Source of the DNA: Corella eumyota
Taxonomy: Eukaryota > Chordata > Ascidiacea > Phlebobranchia > Corellidae
Length of the DNA: 64,000 nucleotides
Direction: 5' to 3'
Assembly (NCBI GenBank): GCA_963082875.1
Contig: OY720102.1
Location: 12,436,990-12,500,989 of the forward strand
Both the position numbers and the translations under genes were made by a program. Below the pieces are notes generated by a model. That model made no database searches and was not told the origin of the DNA. It was given only the letters and a program-made list of their open reading frames with translations. Shown piece after piece: positions 34,513 through 46,305 of this stretch (position 1 is the stretch's first letter; every line of letters begins with the position of its first letter).

Positions 34513-34649
34513 GTCAATTAATAAAAATGGTGTGTATTTAGTCGTTATAATCCCTTACATTTAAACCTTTTACAACTAAGAAAAATTTAATGTTTTTAGT
34601 AAAAAGTTATTGCAACATTTACCAAGACCTGTTTAAGCATTTTTGTTTG

Positions 34650-35110
34650 TTTTGTATATATTTTATCCTCGTGTAAGGTCGACTTCACAACCTAAACATA
34701 GAGTGACATCAGTTACCCCGTCCCAGTCTCGAGTTGGCTTTTGCAGTTTGAAATATTATTAATTATAATTGCTCGATAATTATGCTGCTGATTAAGTGCT
34801 GGCTCAGCAGTAGTTTATACTCTTTATAGCAGCTTACTAAAGGGCGCTACAGCATGGGGGCAGTGAGGATTAAACCCACGACCTCATGTGTGGTGTAGCA
34901 AGTGTTCTTACCACTACACCACGCTGCCGGTATTGTTTTATCTTTAAGCGCTCTAGCATGCCAGCAGTGGAAATCAAACCCAGGACCTTAGGTTTCACTT
35001 AAGAATGTTACAACTTGGTGGCAGTGTTGAATAAACCCAAAATTTTAGGTCTTCTCAAAAGCACTACAGAATGAAAGCAGTGGGGATCCAACCAGCATAC
35101 GTAAATTAAT
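34650..35110 (-). repeat. SINE-A plus further B-box units
   Basis: 34650-34929 is a good minus copy. 34930-35110 adds two or three more diverged units (CAGCAGTGGAAATCAAACCC, CAGTGGGGATCCAACC). Confidence 0.8.
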
Positions 35111-35224
35111 AAACAAAGTGTATTTAGTTGTTATAAGTTACTTAATATTTTAAGATTTTAAAGTCTTATTGTTATTATTTTCTAATTAGTAAAATATTAT
35201 GTTCTAATTTTTTGTTTTTATTGC

Positions 35225-35400
35225 CAAAGCACCTTTAGTCAAAGCGCTATAAATTAAAAACTTTTACCAATACAAAAAACTATTAACAGAAAAATTATCT
35301 GGAAATATGACAACTAATATCTCAAACTGTCAAAATCAACTTGAGACTAGGTCGTCGTAACTAATGTTACTCAATATTTAGGTTGTCGTTTTTTTTATTT
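35225..35400 (+). repeat. Degenerate SINE-A
   Basis: AACTTGAGACTAGGTCGTCG and TAATGTTACTCAATATTTAG mark an old plus copy. Confidence 0.5.
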
Positions 35401-35597
35401 TAAGGATCAACTAATAAAAAACTTAAAAAGCACAAACACAATAAAGACAAACACATTAAAATTGCGCTGTGTGCATAAATTAGAAAAAAAAACGAAGCGA
35501 GTGCAAAATTTGATTGAAAATGACTTAAACAGGAAGGTAGTCCATGTTAAAATCAAATTTACCTCGTCAAGGATTTTCGAACTGTCATCTGAATATG

Positions 35598-35723
35598 CGA
35601 CGTCATGAAAAAAGAGCCTCCCGCGCTTCTAATTGTGACGTCATAATCATATAGGTGATTATGAGCGTCTATCATCTCTTTCCTGTTAGTCACGTGACCC
35701 GATTAATTGAACAAAATCACGTG
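35598..35723. promoter_or_regulatory. CRE-like and E-box sites upstream of the ETS gene
   Basis: CGACGTCA at 35598 and TGACGTCA at 35636 are CREB/ATF-type sites. CACGTGAC occurs at 35691 and 35718 (USF/MYC-type E boxes), 27 bp apart. The block is locally GC-richer than its surroundings and lies 1.2 kb before the ETS ATG. A promoter role is inferred from motif clustering only. Confidence 0.45.
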
Positions 35724-35759
35724 ACTCCGTGTTTTATATCGTTACCTTAATATAGATTA

Positions 35760-36380
35760 ATTACCGTTTAGCGGAGCGCTAAAAAGGTTGTTTAAAAATA
35801 GCTGGCTGTTTTTTTTAAATAATTTTTTTAATATCAGCGAGAGTTTTTTAATTTTGCTGGAACGATTTTTATTAATGTGAAAAGTTATTTAAAAAATAGA
35901 GAATTAATGTAACGTAAAGCTTTTATTAAATTTAATTTAAAAAATTAGAATTAGTTTTTTTGTTAAAATAAATTTTTAATGGGAGTTGAATTTAATGACA
36001 AATAATTTATTTAAATTAGTTATTTGGAGCTTTTAGAATTTTTAAATAAAACATATATAAAAAGAACAAAACGCCAAAAACGAAATTTTACTGAGAATAA
36101 GATATTTTATATTAACTCCAAATTCCTGTGGGAATCACCCTTTTTAATTTTCGATAAAAAAAAATTAAAGTTCAGTAAAACACAGTTTTTATATATTTAC
36201 CTTTTTCGAATAGTGGATAGCCCTACTTTCAGAATTTTAATTGTCGTAATGTGGTCGGAAATCGTATTTAATAATTACTTCTTACAATTTACGTAAGCAC
36301 CACAAATGGCAGTTTTTATAATTTTATACGCATATAAATTCTCGTTTATTAGGCTCCCTCATAGATAGACGGTTTTCCGT
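35760..36380. other. AT-rich stretch, no gene seen
   Basis: Open frames here (for example 36024-36296) are short, lack any recognisable motif and have AT-driven composition. May include ETS 5' untranslated exons. Confidence 0.4.
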
Positions 36381-36384
36381 AATA

Positions 36385-36860
36385 AGAAAGTAGTCTGGTG
36401 AACCAGTCATGGCGTCGGCCTACGCCCTGAAAGGTTTTAGGTTCGAGCCGTATCAATGCCACACTATTTGCTCTTGAGTCCCGCGTTTACACATAGCTTA
36501 AAACACACCAAAACGTTTTGGTTCGAGCCGCACCAATGCCACATTATTCGCCCTTAAGCCTGGCGTTTACAGATAGCTTAAACACACCACAAGGTTTCGA
36601 GTTCGAGCCTCACAAATGTCACACTATTCGCCCTTGAGCCCAGCGTTTACAGATAGCTTAAACACACCAAAAGGTTTCGGGTTCGAGCCGCACCAATGCC
36701 ACATTATTCGCCCTTAAGCCTGGCGTTTACAGATAGCTTAAACACACCACAAGGTTTCGAGTTCGAGCCTCACAAATGTCACACTATTCGCCCTTGAGCC
36801 CAGCGTTTACGGATAGTTTAAACACGTCCCAAACCGCACACCCGATAAAAATATCAAAAA
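36385..36860 (+). repeat. SINE-B with five tandem B-box units
   Basis: SINE-B is a second tRNA-derived SINE (full copy at 46041). Here its head (36385-36430) is followed by about five units of ~83-88 bp, each with GGTTCGAGCC (B box), CACTATTCGCCC and GCGTTTACAGATAGCTTAAA. Units alternate between two types, so pairs of about 170 bp have been duplicated. It ends about 100 bp before the ETS start codon. Confidence 0.88.
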
Positions 36861-36962
36861 CTTTATCTGGAAAAAAAAAGGATTTCAAACCAAATAAAAT
36901 AAATTTTTAAACTTTTCAGGAGAAATAATCCAAAATAAAAATTTTTGGTAAAATTTTTAAAA

Positions 36963-39900
36963 ATGTTCGAAAGTTTTGATCAAATCTCAACTCTTCCTCA
37001 TCTGGACCAAACCTTCCTCGGCTCCCGCCATTTTGATCTCATTTCGACCAATGACGTCATTGGTAACCACAACAACGTCATCAGGCCAGATGATGACGTC
37101 ACATGCGTGGACAAACAATGGGTGAAACGGGAGTACTCCGGAGACTGGGAGTTTCCCTACAGCGAAACTTTCGCCGACCAGTTTCAATTTCAGAGCGATG
37201 ACGTAACCAGCGTCGTGACGTCATCTCCGGAAGACCACATTACGTCACTGGAGGAGCTTGCATCGTCGATTTCCTCCCAGCCGATCTTAGATCCGGACTT
37301 TTTTAAATCTTCCAAGGAAGTGGGAAAATCTCTGAAGCGCAACAACGCAAAAAAGCGGAAGGCGAAAAAGAACGAAAACGCGGACAACAAATATTCATCC
37401 GCCGCCAGCGAGTTCGACAAAGGCAATGACGTCATAACGCACGTGACATCAAATGACGTCAGTCAAGTGACGAGCGGGGTGCGACAAAGAGTTTGGGATC
37501 AAGGCGTTTACACCGATCTTGTTAACCCGAAAAACAACAAAGGTAAAAATTAAAATTAATGGTGAGGTTGTGAGTTGGATTCCAACCGATACCCAATTTT
37601 TTTTTACAAATTTATGGTAAGGGTAAGATGGGATTAAATAAATTTTACAAACTCCTGCAGAGCCAACACTTAATTAGCAGTTCAATTATCTGGCATATAT
37701 AATCTTTACCGGCAGCGTGGTGTAGTGGTAAGAACACTTTCTACACCACCAGGAGGTCGTGGGTTCAATCCCCACTGCTCTCATGCTGTAGCGTCCTTGA
37801 GTAAGGCGCTATGAACGGTATGAACTCCTGCTGAGCCAGCACTTAATTAGCAGCTTAATTATCAAGTATAATGAGCAGCATAATTACTGGGCAATTATAA
37901 TCAATAATATCCCAAACTGCCACTGGCAACTCGAGACTGGGTTGGGATAACTATTGTTACTCTATGTTTAAGTCGCGCATTCGACTTTTCCACATCGAGG
38001 ATAAAGATATATACAAAAAAAATCTGTATAATATCCCAAACTGACAAAATCAACTTAAGATTGGTTTGGGGTAACAAATGTTACTCTATGTTTAGGCCGT
38101 AAAGTCGTTCTTTTCACATCAATAATAAATAAGTACAATTAAATGTACCAATTCATATTTGACCAGTTGCTTACTTAAACTTATTTTGTTTGTTTATTAA
38201 ATTGTAGTTTCGTTGTTAAGTGCGTAAAATTCAATTAAATTTGATTAATGTTTTTCACTTCCTTTCAACGTAAAAGCAAAAATTTACCTTAACACTTAGT
38301 AAAGATAAAAATTTAAACAATATTAAAAATGTTGTACGCAGTAGAGTATTTGGTTATTGTAAAGATTTTACCTAACTAAGAGTATTTACAAAGTTAGCGA
38401 GACATGTTTATTTAAATTTTAAATCTCTTGAAAATTGTTAAAAAAATAATTTAAAAGTATTTTAAAAATGATCAAAAAATTTTTAATTTTAAAGCTGCCT
38501 TAATTTAATAAAATCCCGTTTTATATTAAACCCAATAACAATAGAAAGTGGAAAGATCAAATAACGTCGATTAGGAAGCGAGCCTTATTTCCTACATTGG
38601 AAAAGTTTAACAACAAAGCTGTTGTACTCTAATTAGTTTTCGCTAAATTTTAATAAGAATTTAGATAGAGTTTAGTCTTTTTAGACGTATCGTAAGTTGA
38701 ACGAAAGTAAAACTGTATTTGCTTATATAAAGAAAATTATTTTACCGAAAATTTATATTTTCGAAAATCACAATTAAGTAAAGAATTATTTTTTTTGAAA
38801 TTTGAGCAAAAGTGTTTTCGAAAAAAAATATTATTTTTTAGAAATGTAATTTAGGTAAAAAATGAGCAAATAAAAATGTTTTATTATTGGTAAAATGGCG
38901 TGGTTTGACATACAAATTTCTAATAAATATCTATTAGATTTCGTAATATTTATTCGGTCAAATATATTTTGGTAATATGTCAGTAAAGCTCAAAAAAATT
39001 TTCATATTTTTTAATCTAAAACTTTAATATTATAATTTTTTTTTTAATAAGTGGTTGATTTTTTTAAATAAAATTTCTATTTAACTCTTTAAACTAGAAA
39101 ACATGATATTATCATATGACTTATCTAATAATAGAAGTAATTTAGGGCAGCAATTACATTAATAACCATACCTACGTCCCAATATTTTCTTAGAAATTTG
39201 AAGGACAAGTTATTCAATTAAAAATTTAGATTATTCTGCCGAGTTTATGAATTAAAAAATTAAATATTATCCGGTTATATTACTAGATATGGTTAGATAT
39301 ATTGTTAAAATTGTATTTTAACTATAATATTTTTTTTCCATATCACCCTAAGATAATAGGTTTTATATTTTTTATTGGGAAAGCGTGTGCTGTTGGGACG
39401 TGTTTTAAGCTATCCGTTAACGCCGGGCTCAAGGGCGAATAGTGTGGCGTTGGTGCGGCTCGAACCCGAAACTTTTCGGCTCGTAGTTTTTATGCTGCTA
39501 AAGTGCAAGAATTATACCTAAATTTCAAACAATGTTAATTTAAATTTATTTATGAAATTTTTACTCAAAATTTTCTTTTTTTAACTAGGTTTAATTAACT
39601 AATTATTATCATGTCTAATATTAATTATTTTAACAACGACCATGCCCCATTAAGTCATTTTAATTCTGGTTGGTTTTTCTATTTTAATTTTTTATGTTAA
39701 ATTGCTATAAAATTTCGTTTTTATAAATTAAATTTGGGACTTTAAAATCAAAATTTTTTTTATGATCATATTTTAATGTACGGCATAGATTTTAATCGTC
39801 ATAATATGATTACCTGAAATTTGTCCATAATAATTTACCTACGCGCCACAAACGGCAGTTTTATTTATTTTGTTATTAAAATTCTTTTTGTATTAAAGGA

Positions 39901-42900
39901 ATTTGGAAGATTCCAACTTTGTCAAGTCCTGGATCAGATTCAGGATATTCTGATCAGATCGATCACCGGGGATTCCATCCTCTCATTGCAACATCCGGAC
40001 TTTATTCCTCCAGTTCACACACAGTTCCGACGAGGTTTCAGCCAATTGAAAATGGAACAGTTGAGTTTTTTAACATTTATTTATCCTCGATGTGGTAAGG
40101 TCGTATTTACGGCCTAACTATAGAGTAATATCAGTTACCTTATCCCAGTCTTTAGTTAACTTTAACAGTTTTGAATATTATAGATTATAATTGCCCGGTA
40201 ATTATGCTGCTGATTAAGTGCTGGCTTAGCAGAAGTTTATACTGTTTAAAGCGCCTTACTCAAGGGCGCTACAGCATGAGGGCGTTTGGGATTTAACCCA
40301 GGACCTCATGTAGTAAAGTCAAAGGTTTTAACCACTACTCCACATTGTGAATTTTTTATTTTTTAGGTTTATTTTGTTGTTAAAAAAATGCACATAAATA
40401 TTACAATGCGCTTACATTTTATTATTAATTAAAAACGTAAGACTTACATATTAATTACGCTGTAACGTCTATCGAAAAAAAGTAAAACAAAAATTAAAAA
40501 AATAATGTTTAACTTAACTGTTATGTTTTTAATTATGAATGTGATGTAATTTCCTCTATATGTTGTATACGGTAAACTAACCTGACATATTCGAAGCTAA
40601 TTATGATAGATTAAATACAACGCACTATTATCTGGTTTAAAATTAAAATACTTAAACGATTTTAAATTTGATATCAATTGAAATTAAATTTTATACAATA
40701 TTTTTTTAAATATTTTAAGTTTATAATAACTCTTTAGTTTTACGGATTTTTAAAATACATTTTTATATTAGCAGCAACTCATCTTTCTAATTATCTTAAA
40801 CCGTCTATAAATTTTTCACAAATTTTTTTGTATATATCTTTATCCTCAACCAAACATAAATTTACATCAGTTACTTCGACCCAGCCTTTTGGAATATTAT
40901 TGATTATAATTGCTCAATAATTAAGCTACTGAATAATTTTTGGCTCAGTAGGAGTGTATACCGTTTTTAGGGCGCTACAGCATGAGAGCACTGGGTATTG
41001 GACCCACGACTTTATGTGCAAGTGTTTTTATCATTACACTACGATACCGGTATAATTAACCTAAACTCTAAGTAAACATTAAGTTCTTTACCATAAATAT
41101 TTCAAAACTTTAAACAAACCAAAGTACCAGACTTACGATAAACTATACTTTACTACATGATACCATTAGTTTGATCCCCACTGCTTTTATGCTTTAGCGT
41201 CTTTTGACTTATGAGCAAAACTTGATTAAAACTGGGTCGGGGAAACTGTCGTTATATCGTTAAAGCGATGTCGTCGCTCTCTTATCGTAAAGTCGTTACT
41301 TATCGAGGATAAATAAATGTAAAACAAAATTCTTTTTCAGGAACTCAGACCAAGTGCCTACCAAAACCAAACTGTTTATTTCCACAATTTTGAGTCACAA
41401 GATTGGTCAATCAAGGAGAGTAATCACTTTAACGTAGATACTAATATTCAACAGAATCCCCATCTTGAGCTTGAAAAAAGGTAAGACCTAATAGTAGAAT
41501 TTAAACCTGGTTTAAACTTACTCTGTAGACAAAAAAACGGCAGCGTGTCGTAGTGGTAACTAACATACTAAGAACACACATTTGCTACACCACAAATCCA
41601 GTCTGGAAAGTAGGGCAGCGTGCACGCACGAGGTTTTTTTTGGTGAAAAAAATGCACGCCCAAAATTAACGTATGCACGCCTGGTTTTAAAAAAAATTTG
41701 TGCACGCGCGATGCTGACGCCTTGTATATTTAAGCCAGATTTAAGTAAAGCACGCTAACATAAATCACGCGAGCACGCGTAGACCGAAATTCGTAGTACG
41801 CGTGCACGTGCGGCCACGCCATTTTTTACGCTTGCACGCACGAGATCTCGTCGAAAACTGCCTCTACTTTCCAGACTGGCCACAAATAACAGCATGAGGT
41901 CGTGGGTTCAATTCTCACTGCTCTTATGCCGTGGCGCCCTTGAGTAAGGCGATATAAACAGTATAAACTTTTGCCGATCTAGCATTTATTCAGCAGCATA
42001 ATTATTGGGCAATTATAATCTATAATATCCCAAACTACCACAGGCAACTCGAGACTGGGTCAAAGTAACTAATGTTACTCTATATTAGTGTCCTGCATGC
42101 TTTTAAATTCAATTCACATCAATGCAGCACTATTCGCCTTTAAGTTTGGCGTTTACAAATAGCTTAAACAAGTCACAACAATACTGCCAGGGTGGTGTAG
42201 TGTTCAAAACACTTGGCTTTACTACATAAGGTCTTGGGTTTGATTCTCACTACTTATATGCTGTAGCGCCCTTAAGTAAAACACCATAAACAGTATAAAC
42301 TTCTGCTGAGCCAACACTTAATCAGCAGCTTCGTTATTAGGCAATTATAATCTGTAATACCCAAAACTGCTTAAGGCAACTCAAGACTGGGTTGGGGTAA
42401 CTGCTGTTGCTCTATGTATGGGTCATAAAGGTGACCTTCCCATATCGAGAATAAATTAACAAAAAACAACTAAAAATCCCCATGTTTTGTTTTAGAATAG
42501 AGAATGGAACGTACCCTTCTACGAATTGTGTCTCGAAGCTTGATAATTCTTATTCCCAATATAACTACAATAACGATTACAATCACTTAACAGAAAACCA
42601 ATTCTACCAGCACAAGTTCGACGAAAAATTTACCCAAAATGACATGCGCTACAGTTATGACAAAAACATGCCTTATGTTATGTCGTCACAGTCGGTTATG
42701 ACTCCTGTTGTGCAACAGCAGTACTACGAACAAAGTTACAACCCTAGTTTCGAAATAAACTCGACTAAAATTGAAAAAATGACTCAAAATTACAGAGGTT
42801 CTAACTTGCGAAGCACTATTTGCGATAATGATCTAATTAGGAGTAATGTCACGCATAATAATGAAGAAATAATTACAGCAAATCCAATTATTAATATTCA

Positions 42901-45766
42901 GGAACTGACTGGCTACACAGGTTTGATTTTTAACTTTTACTTTTTTTATTTAAATTACAATTTAAATAGTAGCAAATTTTTAAACAACTTTTTATATTTA
43001 TTTATTCTTGATGTGGAAAGGTTTACTTCACGACTTAAACACAGATTTAGGTTTGTTGCCCTGATCCAGTTGTTAGTTAAATTAAGCAGTTAGGAATATT
43101 ATAGATTATAATTGCCTGATAATTATACTGCTAATTAAGTGCTGGTTCAGCAGAAGTTTATACCGTTTATAGCGCCTTACTCAAGGGTGCTACAGCATGA
43201 GATCAGTGGGGATTGAACATACGACCTCATGTGTGGTGTAGCAAGTGTTCTTACTACTACACCACGCTGCCGGTCTTTAGAATGAATGCAATGGGGATTA
43301 AACCCAGGACCTCATGTAATAAATTCAAATGTTCTAACCACTACATCTCACTGTCGAATTATTATTTGAAACTGCAAAATTATTGTTAGATCCGAATTAA
43401 TTTTAAAAGTTTTTGTTTAGGTAATGGCCCTATTCAGTTGTGGCAGTTTTTATTAGAGTTATTATGCGATCCAACCTGTAAAAATCTGATAAAATGGACC
43501 GGCGAAAAATGGCAGTTTAAAATGGAAGAACCTGATGAAGTGGCGAAGTAATTTCTACCATTTTTTTAATTTTACATTCAATATTTTTTTTTTTTTTATT
43601 AGGGGTTGCTGTAAAGTGGGTTTTTGTAGTAGTTTCAATCAGCAGGTTAATTATCAGGCAACTATAATCAACTGGCAGCGTGGTGTAGTGGTCAGAATAA
43701 TTGCTACACCACCATGAGGTCGTGGGTTCAATTCCCACTGCTCTAATGCTGTAGCTCTCTTGAGTAAGGCGATATAAACGGTTTAAACTCCTGCTGAGCC
43801 AGCACTTACTTAGCAGCATAGTTACTGAACACTTATATATAATCTATATAATATCCTAAACTGGCAAGGTCAACCCGAGACTGAGTTGGGGTAACAAATG
43901 TTACTTTATGTATGGCTGTTAAGCCGACCTTTCTACAACAAGGATAAATAAAAAATTATATATTAACTTTATTCAATTAAATTCTGTAATTTTTTTAGGC
44001 GATGGGGCTTAAGAAAAAATAAACCAAAAATGACATACGAGAAACTATCGAGAGGAATTCGGTATTATTACGATAAAAATATCATCGTCAAATGTCCAGC
44101 AAGGTAATAAAATGTTCAAAATGTTGTTTTTATAGAAAAAAAATATAGAGAAATGTTAACATTGATTCGTTTTTCTCTATCTTAACCCTCCTTTGGAAAA
44201 TACTTTTTAAAAATTTTAACAAAATTTTTGTAATATGTTGGTTTTTAAATTTTGATATGTTCACGCAATTAGTTTTTGTGGCATATTGGCTTTAACATTT
44301 TAGTTTTTTAACTTTTTTACTCATTCAAATAAATCTGACAGCAAATCTTACCAATAAGAACACTTAGCATCATTACATGAGGTCTTAGGTTCGATCCCCA
44401 GTGATTTCATGCTGTGGCGCCCTTGAGTAAGGCGCTATAAACAGAACTCCTGCTGAGCCAACACTTAATCAGCAGCTTAATTATCGGGCAATTATAATCA
44501 ATAATATCCCAAACTGACAAAAGTCAACTCGAGGCTGGGTCGGGGTAACAAAAGATCGTCGTAAAGTCGATCTTTCGGCATTAAAAAAAAATAAATTTAA
44601 AAACAAAAATAATTCCCTTTTTTTAAAATATTTTTTTTGTTTTAGGCGTTATGTTTACAAATATGTCAACAACTTGGAACGGATTTTGGGTTTCACAGCT
44701 TCTGAAATTCATAAAATGATCGGAATCCAACCTTTATTTGATGAGATTAAGAATTCAAAACTGAATAGCGAAAAAAATGCCGGTAAAAAAAAATTTTTAT
44801 CATTTTTATGTTAAATTATTTATCCCCGATGTGGGGAAGTCGACTTCACAACCGGCCCAGTCTTGAGTTGCCTGTGGCAGTTTGGGATATTATTGATTAT
44901 AATTGCCCGATAATTAAGCTGCTGATTAAGTGTTGGCTCAGCAGGAGTTCATACCGTTTATAGCACCTTACTCAAGGGCGCTACAGCATGAGATCAATGG
45001 GGATTGAACCTACGGCCTCATGTGTGGTGAAGCAAGTGTTCTTACCACTACACCAGACCACTTAAGGGTGTTACATCTTTAAAGTAGTGGGGATCGAACC
45101 AAAGACTTCATGTAGTGAAGCCAAATGTTTTAACCATCATAACTTTAGTAAATAATGACCTATTAATTTTTTTTAGACCCTGGCAAATTTGGTTTAATTC
45201 TACCAAAGGCAAAGCAAGACGCATCGAGTTCAAATCCCACTGAATGCATTCAAGAAAACATTTTTTCTACGAACTTGGATACAAAGAATATTGTCAATCT
45301 TTCGGGTATGTTTTTTTTTTATTTATAAAATATTTATTTGGTAGAAAAATAACTTTTTAAACTCCTGCTGAGCCAGCACTCAATCAGCAGCTTAATAAGC
45401 TAACAATTATAATCAATACCGGCAGCGTGGTGTAGTGGTAAAAACACCTGTTGTGCCCTTGAGTAAGGCGCTATAAACGGTGAGGTAGCACTTAATCAGC
45501 AGCATAATTATCTGGCAATTATAATCAATGATATCCTAAACTGCCAAAGGCAACTTGAGACTGGGTCAGGGTAACAAACGTTACTCTAAGTTTAGTTTGC
45601 GCATTCGACCTTCCTACATCGTGGATAAATAAAATACAAGACGTATTGATAATGCATTTTTTTTTATTTTTTAGATGTGAGCAGCACTCTAAACTACAAT
45701 GACAACTACGTAAACACATTAAATGAACAACCCCTGCTCTCCGAGACCGAAAACAAACAAAACTAA
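36963..45766 (+). CDS. ETS-domain transcription factor, ETS1/2 class
   Basis: Nine exons in phase: 36963-37542, 39899-40059, 41341-41480, 42496-42920, 43421-43547, 43999-44103, 44646-44782, 45177-45305 and 45675-45766, giving 631 residues. The ETS winged helix spans roughly residues 436-525: [15 protein letters not shown], the recognition-helix region [20 protein letters not shown] with both DNA-contacting arginines, and RYVYKYV. The helix after it ([19 protein letters not shown]) aligns with the ETS1/2-specific C-terminal inhibitory helix, which favours ETS1/2 over ERG, GABPA or ELK. No Pointed domain could be seen in exons 1-4. Instead the N-terminus has a basic stretch near residue 122 ([12 protein letters not shown]) and an Asn/Tyr/Gln-rich exon 4. 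The protein extends about 100 residues past the ETS domain, unlike ETS1/2. The start MFESFDQ is chosen over an in-frame ATG six codons upstream. Confidence 0.9.
37640..38138 (+). repeat. SINE-A inserted into SINE-A, ETS intron 1
   Basis: The outer plus copy (37640-37704 and 38023-38138) is split in its ATAATCTNTATAATATCCC motif by an inner plus copy (37705-38022), which itself has a short internal duplication of AGCAGCNTAATTA. Confidence 0.85.
38139..39382. other. ETS intron 1, no feature seen
   Basis: Very AT-rich. No repeat shared with the rest of the window and no coding frame were recognised. Confidence 0.5.
39383..39490 (-). repeat. SINE-B fragment
   Basis: Minus copy: CCGTTAACGCCGGGCTCAAG, then GGCTCGAACCCGAAAC (complement of the B box). 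Confidence 0.85.
40070..40352 (-). repeat. SINE-A directly after ETS exon 2
   Basis: The tail starts about 11 bp after the exon 2 donor (GTTGAG) at 40060. Confidence 0.88.
40353..40827. other. ETS intron 2 spacer, nothing seen
   Basis: AT-rich, without repeat matches inside the window. Confidence 0.5.
40828..41330. repeat. Two SINE-A copies in ETS intron 2
   Basis: 40828-41052 is minus and 41140-41330 is plus; both are diverged. The second ends just before the exon 3 acceptor. Confidence 0.75.
41534..42086 (+). repeat. SINE-A interrupted by a MITE
   Basis: The head is 41534-41597, the remainder 41880-42086. The gap is the MITE at 41598-41879, inserted between A and B boxes. Confidence 0.9.
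41598..41879. mobile_element. hAT-like MITE, complete 282-bp copy
   Basis: The cleanest member of the CCAGTCTGG family. The inverted termini are CCAGTCTGGAAAGTAGGGCA and TCTACTTTCCAGACTGG, with an exact 8-bp target duplication CCACAAAT (41590-41597 and 41880-41887). Non-coding, so mobilised only by an outside hAT transposase. Confidence 0.95.
42105..42464 (+). repeat. SINE-B fragment, then full SINE-A
   Basis: 42105-42183 has GCACTATTCGCC and GGCGTTTACAAATAGC of SINE-B. 42184-42464 is SINE-A, ending 30 bp before ETS exon 4. Confidence 0.85.
43000..43360 (-). repeat. SINE-A followed by an extra head unit
   Basis: 43000-43274 is a good minus copy. 43275-43360 repeats the B-box and A-box part once more (GGGGATTAAACCCAGGACCT), a two-copy state of the head. 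Confidence 0.85.
43626..43955 (+). repeat. SINE-A body fragment plus full SINE-A, ETS intron 5
   Basis: 43626-43670 is a piece of body. 43671-43955 is a complete copy. The intron is little more than this insertion. Confidence 0.85.
44340..44595 (+). repeat. SINE-A in ETS intron 6
   Basis: Lacks the first ~20 bp of the head. B box GGTTCGATCCCC is intact. Confidence 0.85.
44815..45150 (-). repeat. SINE-A plus extra head unit, ETS intron 7
   Basis: 44815-45056 is minus with a short deletion near the tail. 45057-45150 repeats the head segment (GGGGATCGAACCAAAGACTT). Confidence 0.82.
45357..45640 (+). repeat. SINE-A fragment plus internally deleted SINE-A, ETS intron 8
   Basis: 45357-45416 is body. 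45417-45640 has the head but has lost the B-box region between the A box and GCCCTTGAGTAAGGCG. Confidence 0.8.
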
Positions 45767-45995
45767 AATTTTAAGATTTTTGTTAATTTGATGAAATATA
45801 AAATTCAAAAATTTAAATTATTTTAGCACTGTCTCTTTATGTATATATTAAATTCTGTCTAAAAATCATTTTTTTAAATAGTTTACTTTAGTAAAATTCG
45901 TTTTTAATGTACATATTTTAGCATCATAAATACATATTGTAAAAAAAAATTATTTTTGAGTAATATTTTTAAATTGTTCTCAAGTTAAGGTGGGG

Positions 45996-46305
45996 TTGTT
46001 GCCCGATAGTTATGCTACTAAATAAGTGTTGGCTCAGCAGTCCGGTAGTGTGGTTAAGCGGTCATGGCAGCGGATTACGAGCCGAATGGTTTCGGGTTCG
46101 AGCTGCACCATTGCCACACTATTCGCCCTTGAGCCCGACGTTTACGGATAGCTCATACACGTCATAACAGCACACACTTAGCCAATAAAAATATTAAAAC
46201 CTATCACAAAAAAAAGTGTTGGTTCAACAGAATTTTATACTACTTATAGTTGAACTAAATAGCGCTACAGAATGAAAGCAGTGGGGATCGAACCAAGGAC
46301 CTCTT
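45996..46305. repeat. SINE-A interrupted by full-length SINE-B with 17-bp target duplication
   Basis: SINE-B occupies 46041-46213: head GTGTGGTTAAGCGGTCATGG, B box GGGTTCGAGC, ending in A's. It is bounded by AAGTGTTGGCTCAGCAG (46024-46040) and AAGTGTTGGTTCAACAG (46214-46230), a 17-bp repeat typical of LINE-driven insertion. The target is a minus SINE-A (45996-46040 and 46214-46305). Confidence 0.92.

Noticed and set aside
42921-43093. Extension of ETS exon 4 past 42920
   Set aside because: The open frame continues into intron and SINE-A. The donor at 42921 and in-phase exon 5 complete the ETS domain instead.
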